A stretch of DNA of 5,687 nucleotides from assembly GCA_902495085.1 (NCBI GenBank), contig CABUWA010000129.1:1-5687 (forward strand). Direction: 5' to 3'. The DNA comes from an uncultured Collinsella sp. (lineage in GTDB: Bacteria > Actinomycetota > Coriobacteriia > Coriobacteriales > Coriobacteriaceae). This document shows, one piece after another, positions 1-4,572 of this stretch. Within the stretch, counting starts at the first letter, position 1, and each line of letters opens with the position of its first letter. The translations under genes and the position numbers were made by a program. The notes beneath the pieces are model-generated. The model did no database searches and was not told the origin of the DNA. It saw only the letters and a program-made list of their open reading frames with translations.

Positions 1-66
1 GGCGGTCGGCCCCATGCCGTCCTCCGTCGCCAGGAGGAAGAGCTCGACCTTCTCCCTGCTGTACAT
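1..66 (-). CDS. Transposase (OrfA-like), N-terminal fragment, runs off the left edge
   Basis: The frame starts at ATG (66-64), preceded by GGAGGT with a 4-base gap, and stays open for 22 codons to the window edge. It begins MYSREKVELFLL and continues with an acidic stretch and GMGPTA. This resembles the start of the helix-turn-helix DNA-binding protein (OrfA) of IS3-family elements, which recognises the terminal repeats and, through frameshifting with OrfB, makes the DDE transposase. The catalytic part is not visible. It sits inside the IS end and is divergent from the phospholipase frame beginning at about 115. Only the first turn of the putative helix-turn-helix domain is present, so the call depends mainly on its position next to the IS terminus. 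Confidence 0.6.
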   Translation of the reverse strand, partial: MYSREKVELFLLATEDGMGPTA

Positions 67-81
67 GCGAACCTCCAGTCC

Positions 82-98
82 GGACCGCCCCGCGGTCC
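82..98. repeat. Subterminal hairpin of the IS
   Basis: GGACCGC at 82-88 and GCGGTCC at 92-98 are perfect inverted copies around a CCC loop. The structure sits between the terminal repeat and the transposase ribosome binding site. In transcripts entering from the phospholipase side it would fold just upstream of the transposase start. IS elements often carry such structures to limit translation from outside transcription. That role is inferred here. Confidence 0.5.
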
Positions 99-114
99 AA
101 CTTTCTGTCCGCAC

Positions 115-2424
115 CCCCCCGCGGGCTATTTTCGCACCGCGAGCGTCAACCAAGACGGCAACGTTCGCGGCAACGTCTGCCACCTGTTTAACGACGGCAC
201 GTCCAGCAAGCTCATCCTTGAGAACGTAACGACCAAGAATGACGATACAAACTGGTATGCTATCCGCACCTTGCTCAATTTCGAAGAGCATAAAAAGACG
301 GGCTACAGCATTTGGTCGGTCGACGACGACTCTGACAAAGATGGAAAGGTCATCCACGTATGGGGCGGCGAGTATGACAACAAGCCCAGCCGCGCTTTTG
401 CGTTCGAGCGTCAATCAAACGGAACCTATATCATCCGAGACCGCACGGTCGAGAAAGAAACCGAGAAAAAAGACATTAAGTACCTGGCAATAGAATCGAA
501 CGGCGAAGACCAGGACAACAATAAGATCTGCCATAAGAGTAAGAGCATTCCGTGGGAGCTCGAACTTATCGGTTACGACATGAAAAAGAACGATGCCACG
601 GTTAGCAGCCTCGACTGGATCACGTACAGCAGCTACGTCGACGGACCATGTTGGATGAAATACGTCGACGACAACAAGTTCCTCGACGAGCTGAGCATCC
701 CGGGTACGCACGATTCGGGCACCTGCAGCGTGGACAACGACACTGAGCCCCAATCCTCGCAAGTAAAATGCCAGCAGGATTACATTCCCACGCAGTTGCT
801 CGAAGGCATTCGCTATTTTGATATCCGGCTCGGAAAGGGCGATGACCCCGGCATCGACCACGGGATTTTCTACCTACTCAAAAAAGACGGGAACTATCTG
901 CATCTCTCCGATGTCATCGGGTACTTCAAAACGTTTTTGAACGAAAACCCGTCAGAAGCGCTCATCATGCTCGCATCGCGCGGCAACGATGAGGCTACCG
1001 ACGAAAGCATAACGACGGCCTTCGCCAAGGTTATGGCCGATAACCCCAACCTGTTCTACACGTCGAGCCACGTCCCCACGCTGGGCGAGGTGCGCGGAAA
1101 GATCGTCCTGCTGCGTCGATTTGGGCTCGCCGGCAACAGCGTAAGCGGCCACACGTGGGGCCTCGACCTCACCCAATGGGATGACAAGATCAAGGCGCAT
1201 TCCGGGCAGTCGATGTGTCTCGTCCAAGACGCGCGGGGATTTGAAGCCATAGGGGAAACGGGCAATGAAGAGTCCTATTGCACCAAGGTATATGCCCAGG
1301 ACAAGTACAAACTCACGGGAACCGACAAGCTCAGCTGGGTCGATAATGCGCTGAAGGAAACGACCGGGCGCACGTGCAACAAGGTGGACGTCGTGGACGA
1401 TGCCGGGGCCGAGGTGCAAGTCCAGGAGCGTTGCTGGTCTATCAACTACACCAGCTGCACGGGCTTGTCGCACGGAGGCAATCCTTTTACCTCGGCACGA
1501 GTAGTCAACGAGCATCTGTACAAGAGCCCGTACATCAATCCCAGCGGCACCGAGGATACAAAGTCAGATTACCTCAAGCACATTGGCATCATCGCATCCG
1601 ACTTTGTTGATGCGGCGCTGGCCCGGAGCATCTACCAGCGCAATTACAATTACGATACGAAGCACACGCAGTCGGCTTCGTGCTGCCTCCCGACCCGCAT
1701 GCGCATGACGTACGGCGACTCGCTGAGCGATGCCTCGCTCCAGGATGGCAAGACCGTTGGCGAGGGCCATTTCCGCCTTGTCGACAGCAGCAACGTACTC
1801 AACGTGGCGGCTTCGGGCCATGCGTTTACCATCGAATACGTGGATGTCGACGCCTTGGGCAACGAGACCGTTACGGGGCTGCAGGGATCCGTGCCCATCG
1901 ATATCGATCCGCGCGCACTGACACCCCACTTTGAGGGGCTCGAAGGCCTTAAGGCCGGCGAGGATGTGCGCACAAAGGTCGCGGCGCTGCTCGAGGGCAA
2001 ACTCGAAAACGATGCCTGCACGGCTCAGCTCGAGTTTGTGCACGACGCGGACGGCGCTCCGGGCACGGCAATGGTCGAGGGCGAGGCATTTACCGCGGGA
2101 ACGTACTGGGTGCGCGCGAACGGTCTTTTGGGCGACGCGGCGCAAAACTACAAGCTTGCTAATGACGGAGCCGCGAGCTTTACCGTAGCGGCCTCGAGCA
2201 GTGCAGGCGGCACCGGCACCGACGGTGGCACGGGTTCCAACGCAGGCAGCGCTGATAAGAACGGTAAGGGCAACAAGGGCAAGAACTCGGGCGGAAAACT
2301 CGCCGACACGGGCGACGGCTCCGGCATTGCCGCCGGGCTCGCTGCCGCCGCCGTAGCGACAACGGTCGCCGGCGCGGCAATGCTTGCCAACGACCGCGAA
2401 AACGCTGGGGACGGTAGCGAATAG
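115..2424 (+). CDS. Wall-anchored phosphatidylinositol-specific phospholipase C, 5'-truncated by the IS
   Basis: The frame is open from the IS end to TAG at 2422-2424. Three similar lobes (about 124-270, 301-465 and 481-575) look like a ricin-type beta-trefoil that could bind sugar or lipid. The PI-PLC X domain follows (about 640-1650). It has His in GTHDSG (709-711) and a following Asp, Asp and Arg in RYFDIRL (820 and 826) and His in DHG (859-861). These match H32, D33, D67, R69 and H82 of the Bacillus cereus enzyme, and the two His are 50 residues apart in both. Such enzymes cleave phosphatidylinositol or GPI anchors outside the cell. Next come an Ig/YDG-like module (about 1750-2190), a Gly/Ser/Lys linker, the sorting motif LADTG (2299-2313), a hydrophobic helix and a short tail. 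No signal peptide or Shine-Dalgarno-backed start is present. The possible TTG (271) and ATG (580) starts lack a ribosome binding site, so this is probably a remnant unless it is expressed from the IS. The 13 cysteines suggest disulfides. Confidence 0.82.
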   Translation, partial: PPAGYFRTASVNQDGNVRGNVCHLFNDGTSSKLILENVTTKNDDTNWYAIRTLLNFEEHKKTGYSIWSVDDDSDKDGKVIHVWGGEYDNKPSRAFAFERQSNGTYIIRDRTVEKETEKKDIKYLAIESNGEDQDNNKICHKSKSIPWELELIGYDMKKNDATVSSLDWITYSSYVDGPCWMKYVDDNKFLDELSIPGTHDSGTCSVDNDTEPQSSQVKCQQDYIPTQLLEGIRYFDIRLGKGDDPGIDHGIFYLLKKDGNYLHLSDVIGYFKTFLNENPSEALIMLASRGNDEATDESITTAFAKVMADNPNLFYTSSHVPTLGEVRGKIVLLRRFGLAGNSVSGHTWGLDLTQWDDKIKAHSGQSMCLVQDARGFEAIGETGNEESYCTKVYAQDKYKLTGTDKLSWVDNALKETTGRTCNKVDVVDDAGAEVQVQERCWSINYTSCTGLSHGGNPFTSARVVNEHLYKSPYINPSGTEDTKSDYLKHIGIIASDFVDAALARSIYQRNYNYDTKHTQSASCCLPTRMRMTYGDSLSDASLQDGKTVGEGHFRLVDSSNVLNVAASGHAFTIEYVDVDALGNETVTGLQGSVPIDIDPRALTPHFEGLEGLKAGEDVRTKVAALLEGKLENDACTAQLEFVHDADGAPGTAMVEGEAFTAGTYWVRANGLLGDAAQNYKLANDGAASFTVAASSSAGGTGTDGGTGSNAGSADKNGKGNKGKNSGGKLADTGDGSGIAAGLAAAAVATTVAGAAMLANDRENAGDGSE
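2299..2421 (+). other. C-terminal cell-wall sorting signal (LADTG type)
   Basis: LADTG (2299-2313) is followed by a hydrophobic stretch rich in Ala, Gly and Val (about 2320-2388) and the short tail NDRENAGDGSE. LAxTG motifs are used by class E sortases in high-GC Gram-positives, which cut between Thr and Gly and link the protein to the wall. The tail is odd: two Arg/Lys-type charges would be usual right after the helix, but here it is mostly acidic with a single Arg. No sortase gene lies in the window. Confidence 0.72.
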
Positions 2425-2457
2425 GCAAGCCGGCCTTTTAGACACATCGACTCAATG

Positions 2458-2493
2458 GGGGGCGCAGGACACCGTTCTGTGCCCCCGATTTTT
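2458..2493 (+). terminator. Intrinsic terminator of the phospholipase gene
   Basis: The 13 bp stem 2458-2470 / 2474-2486 has two G-U pairs and an ACC loop, and T5 follows at 2489-2493. It starts 33 bases after the phospholipase stop codon. On the other strand it has no T tract, so it serves mainly the plus-strand gene, although it also separates that gene from the converging small gene. Confidence 0.85.
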
Positions 2494-2518
2494 ACCTTGG
2501 CCCAAACGCCGCCATAGG

Positions 2519-2788
2519 CTACATCACCATGTTCAGCGCGTTAACAAACTCCTGGGCCTTCGCACGGCTGCTCAGGCTAAAAACACAAGCAGTCAACAGC
2601 CTGTTACGCAGAAAAACATCGCGGCCCTTGATCCTGTTGACCCCCGTAATGTCCTTAAGATAGACAATCTCGGTGTGCTTGCCACCAAAAGTGCCCTTCT
2701 TGAGCACCTCGATACGATTGGGGTAGATCTTAACGTCTTTAAACCTACCCGAACCTTTGTCCTGGAATAGCAGCGTGTTGTTGTCCAT
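2519..2788 (-). CDS. Small protein with a bacterial PH-like (bPH/DUF4429-like) domain
   Basis: The product is 89 residues if translated from ATG at 2788-2786, which has GGGAG (2797-2801) eight bases upstream. A longer frame from GTG at 2833 is open, but it has no ribosome binding site and overlaps the likely -10 box, so the shorter form is preferred. The protein has no signal peptide or membrane segment. It shows alternating strands such as FKDVKIYPNRIEVLKKG, a central YLKDITGVNRIKGRD segment, and a C-terminal helix (SRAKAQEFVNALNMVM). This order (strands, a loop with I-x-D-I-x-x-V, then a final helix) is typical of bacterial PH-like or DUF4429-type domains, which are mostly cytoplasmic and of unknown function. 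It converges on the phospholipase gene. It follows the zinc-ribbon gene on the same strand, but a terminator lies between them, so it is probably its own unit. The fold is inferred by eye. Confidence 0.75.
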   Translation of the reverse strand: MDNNTLLFQDKGSGRFKDVKIYPNRIEVLKKGTFGGKHTEIVYLKDITGVNRIKGRDVFLRNRLLTACVFSLSSRAKAQEFVNALNMVM

Positions 2789-2796
2789 ACGCGTCA

Positions 2797-2801
2797 CTCC
2801 C
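2797..2801 (-). promoter_or_regulatory. Ribosome binding site deciding the start of the PH-like gene
   Basis: GGGAG on the minus strand, eight bases before ATG 2788. No comparable site precedes the upstream in-frame GTG at 2833. Confidence 0.6.
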
Positions 2802-2833
2802 GTGGGGTTCGCTAAAACTGTCTCTATTGCCAC

Positions 2834-2863
2834 ATTTTAGTCACTTCGGGAATCCTGCACGAA
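2834..2863 (-). promoter_or_regulatory. Candidate promoter of the PH-like gene
   Basis: On the minus strand, TTCGTG (2863-2858) and TAAAAT (2839-2834) are 18 bases apart. The -10 is good and the -35 weak. Transcription would start near 2828 and give a leader of about 40 bases before ATG 2788. Confidence 0.4.
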
Positions 2864-2909
2864 GGCGCTCGGCGACATTGGAATTTGAGTCCGCGCGAGG
2901 ACTTTTAAT

Positions 2910-2926
2910 GAAGTGCCCAGCACTTC
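2910..2926. repeat. Perfect 7 bp inverted repeat in the intergenic region
   Basis: GAAGTGC (2910-2916) and GCACTTC (2920-2926) flank CCA. The repeat lies between the zinc-ribbon terminator and the candidate promoter of the PH-like gene. It may be a second hairpin behind the terminator (ATTAAAAG follows it on the minus strand, so the T tract is poor) or a protein-binding site for the PH-like gene. Confidence 0.55.
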
Positions 2927-2936
2927 CCCGCAACAC

Positions 2937-2973
2937 AAAAACGGGGGCAGCCCGCGCTCCCGTGAGCTGCCCC
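2937..2973 (-). terminator. Intrinsic terminator of the zinc-ribbon gene
   Basis: On the minus strand GGGGCAGC (2973-2966) pairs perfectly with GCTGCCCC (2951-2944), and CG plus TTTTT (2941-2937) follows. It lies 43 bases after the stop codon at 3017 and separates this gene from the PH-like gene downstream. Confidence 0.85.
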
Positions 2974-3016
2974 ACACCCCTGGCTTGCAGGTTACGGCGC
3001 CAACCGGCGCTACTCC

Positions 3017-4354
3017 CTACTTCCCAAAGATCGCAGCGAGCAAGCCCTTGCGTTTGGGCTTTTCTTCTCGGTAGGAACCCTCGGCAACCGCTGCAACCTG
3101 GCGCGGTTGCTCGCCGCCTCCACGGCGCACGATCTGGTATAGGAACGGCGATTTAACATATTTGACCTCGACGGGCGTTGCGTGCACGGTGCTCTCGCCG
3201 GACAGATGCAGGCTCGGGTTGAGCGGCGCCACGATATGCGTCTCGCGCTTGTCGCTAAATACCACCGCGGCCGCGCGGCCCGTCTGGCCGTTTACGGCAA
3301 TGCGCACCTGCTCGCCATCGCGACCGTCTGTCGCCGGACGATCGACAAAGTAGACCGGCACCATCACCAGGCCGTCCTTATGCTTGCGGGCCTTGCATGC
3401 CCACGTGCGGATGCTCTTTTTATTGAGCCCCAGTACAGCCTCGGCGTCGTTGCCCGCAACGTCGAGCGCCAACTTATCAATGACCACCTGGTCCTTGGTA
3501 GACGCATCGACGGAGACAACGCGGAAGTCACCTTCCTGCATGGCGGGATCGAACGGCCCAACCTTGGCAAAGTCCCACGGCTCCAAAATGCCCATGAGGC
3601 GAACGTCCAGGTAGTTTGCCCTGGGGTATGCCCAGTCGAGCACCTCGTAGTACACCAAGGTTTCCTTGCTCAGGCCCTTGCCCGGGAAGCTCGCCATCAT
3701 GCGCAAGTCCGCCAGCGCCATGGGGAAATAGAAGAGCATCATGTCGTTTTGGATCGCGTCTTCCACGTCGTGCCCGGCAAAGGCATCCGGGTACTGACGC
3801 ACCAGCTGCAGCGCGTTGGCACGTGCCTGCTGCAGCGAGATTTCGCAAGGAATACCCTGCTCAGGCACATACTCCGCACCTACGCCCATGGTCAGGCGCT
3901 TGCTAAACGTCCCCGGCTTGAGCAGGTCAGCAATGCCGATCTTGTTGCCGCAGGACGGGCACTCAAACACGCGCTGGGTCGACTCGCCCTCAAAGGACGC
4001 ACCGCAGAAGGGGCAAGGAATGCTCACATGCGTGGCCTCTTGGAACTCCTGCGCCGTGCCGCGATCCTCCCACAGCAGATGTTCCAGGACCGACTGATTG
4101 CGCCAGTGCGAATTGAAGAAATACCAGTCCGGGTCCTCCGGGCGCTCGAGTTGCGACACATGCGTGAGCTTGAGCAGTCCATCTACCACCGTCAGCGGCG
4201 TATGGCGAATGCCCAGGGCGCTCTTGGGCTCCCCCGCATCAGCCTGCCACGGAACGACCGTGCCGCAATAGGCGCACTCAAAGCTGCGCTTAGCCTGGTG
4301 CGAGTACATAGGGCCGCCGCAGTTTTGACATTTAATGGCAAACATCTCGTCCAT
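3017..4354 (-). CDS. Twin zinc-ribbon protein, function unknown
   Basis: ATG at 4354-4352 is chosen because AAAGGAGGA (4370-4362) precedes it by seven bases. An upstream in-frame ATG at 4405 would put the start inside the palindrome and has no such site. The product is 445 residues. Ribbon 1 has C9, C12, C27 and C30; ribbon 2 has C114, C117, C132 and C135. Both have 14 residues between the CxxC pairs and should each bind one zinc. The middle (about 137-330) is mixed and soluble. About residues 350-385 read VMVPVYFVDRP, then an RIAVNGQTGRAA motif common in the poorly characterised TFIIB-type zinc-ribbon or 'primosomal protein-like' family. The tail is basic (EEKPKRKGLLAAIFGK). There is no signal peptide or convincing membrane helix, so it is probably cytoplasmic; the basic, partly hydrophobic tail could touch the membrane or nucleic acid. 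It is transcribed away from the metal exporter. Database labels that call such proteins PriA helicase are unsafe, as no helicase motif is visible. Confidence 0.85.
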   Translation of the reverse strand: MDEMFAIKCQNCGGPMYSHQAKRSFECAYCGTVVPWQADAGEPKSALGIRHTPLTVVDGLLKLTHVSQLERPEDPDWYFFNSHWRNQSVLEHLLWEDRGTAQEFQEATHVSIPCPFCGASFEGESTQRVFECPSCGNKIGIADLLKPGTFSKRLTMGVGAEYVPEQGIPCEISLQQARANALQLVRQYPDAFAGHDVEDAIQNDMMLFYFPMALADLRMMASFPGKGLSKETLVYYEVLDWAYPRANYLDVRLMGILEPWDFAKVGPFDPAMQEGDFRVVSVDASTKDQVVIDKLALDVAGNDAEAVLGLNKKSIRTWACKARKHKDGLVMVPVYFVDRPATDGRDGEQVRIAVNGQTGRAAAVVFSDKRETHIVAPLNPSLHLSGESTVHATPVEVKYVKSPFLYQIVRRGGGEQPRQVAAVAEGSYREEKPKRKGLLAAIFGK

Positions 4355-4361
4355 GGAAACG

Positions 4362-4370
4362 TCCTCCTTT
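4362..4370 (-). promoter_or_regulatory. Strong ribosome binding site deciding the zinc-ribbon protein start
   Basis: AAAGGAGGA on the minus strand, seven bases before ATG 4354, is almost a full anti-Shine-Dalgarno match. It excludes the 17-residue longer form starting at 4405. Confidence 0.8.
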
Positions 4371-4382
4371 GCACAGGGGCTG

Positions 4383-4401
4383 TCGACATTAAGTATGTCG
4401 A
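4383..4401. promoter_or_regulatory. Operator-like perfect inverted repeat
   Basis: TCGACAT (4383-4389), five bases, ATGTCGA (4395-4401). The 7-5-7 dyad overlaps the -10 box of the candidate zinc-ribbon gene promoter and ends 28 bases before its start codon, the usual place for a repressor site. The binding protein is unknown. A 5'-leader hairpin is the alternative. Confidence 0.55.
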
Positions 4402-4420
4402 GCAAGCAGGCACATGCCCA
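4392..4420 (-). promoter_or_regulatory. Candidate promoter of the zinc-ribbon gene
   Basis: On the minus strand, TGGGCA (4420-4415) and CATACT (4397-4392) are 17 bases apart, each matching four of six consensus bases. The start would be near 4385, giving a leader of about 30 bases. The -10 lies within the palindrome at 4383-4401. Confidence 0.45.
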
Positions 4421-4511
4421 TACCCATGTGGCCCAAAATGGACCACCCAGGCAGACGAGAAGGCTCGCTCGTTAGCACCGGCAGACTATTGCTGCATTTT
4501 CTGAGCATCGG

Positions 4512-4539
4512 TGCACGGCGCCCCCGCGCGAGCTACACT
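4512..4539 (+). promoter_or_regulatory. Candidate promoter of the CDF transporter gene
   Basis: TACACT (4534-4539) is a good -10 for high-GC Gram-positives. The best -35, TGCACG (4512-4517) with a 16-base spacer, is weak. The leader to ATG 4573 would be under 30 bases, which leaves no room for a manganese (yybP-ykoY) riboswitch. Confidence 0.4.
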
Positions 4540-4572
4540 ATCCCCTTAAACATGATTGTGAGGACGACCACT

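Larger units (their letters stand above)
1..113 (-). mobile_element. End of an IS3-family (IS150-like) insertion sequence
   Basis: Read on the minus strand, the element begins at base 113 with TGCGGACAGAAAGTTGGACC, which resembles the terminal repeats of IS150-group elements (a TG terminus followed by an AAAGTTGGAC core). Inside it are a perfect 7 bp hairpin (82-98), a GGAGGT ribosome binding site (71-76) and the start of a transposase-like frame at 66. The rest of the element, with its other end and the target duplication partner, lies outside the window. Just outside the terminus is a run of seven C (114-120), so a 3-4 bp target duplication of C residues is possible but cannot be shown. Assignment to the IS3 family rests on the terminal repeat and the N-terminal protein sequence only. 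Confidence 0.62.

Noticed and set aside
14..229. Plus-strand frame of 71 codons spanning the IS end
   Set aside because: It crosses the IS boundary, is Ser/Arg/Thr-rich without any motif, and conflicts with the transposase start and the phospholipase frame.
271..273. TTG as the true start of the phospholipase
   Set aside because: It has no ribosome binding site, the reading frame continues upstream with trefoil-like sequence, and the resulting protein would lack a signal peptide.
2426..2440. GCCGGC palindrome followed by TTTT just after the phospholipase stop, as a terminator
   Set aside because: The stem is too short to fold with a loop; the much stronger hairpin at 2458-2486 is the likely terminator.
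1564..2445. Open frame of 293 codons on the minus strand, antisense to the phospholipase C-terminus
   Set aside because: The plus strand encodes a coherent Ig-like module, linker and sorting signal; the minus frame has only Arg/Ala/Val-rich sequence without motifs.
3182..4504. Open frame of 440 codons on the plus strand, antisense to the zinc-ribbon gene
   Set aside because: It is rich in Arg, His, Ala and Leu with no domain pattern and no ribosome binding site. The opposite strand has clear zinc ribbons and a strong ribosome binding site. It is a typical mirror frame in GC-rich DNA.
4421..4572. Manganese (yybP-ykoY) riboswitch before the CDF gene
   Set aside because: The likely leader is under 30 bases and no suitable stem pattern was seen.
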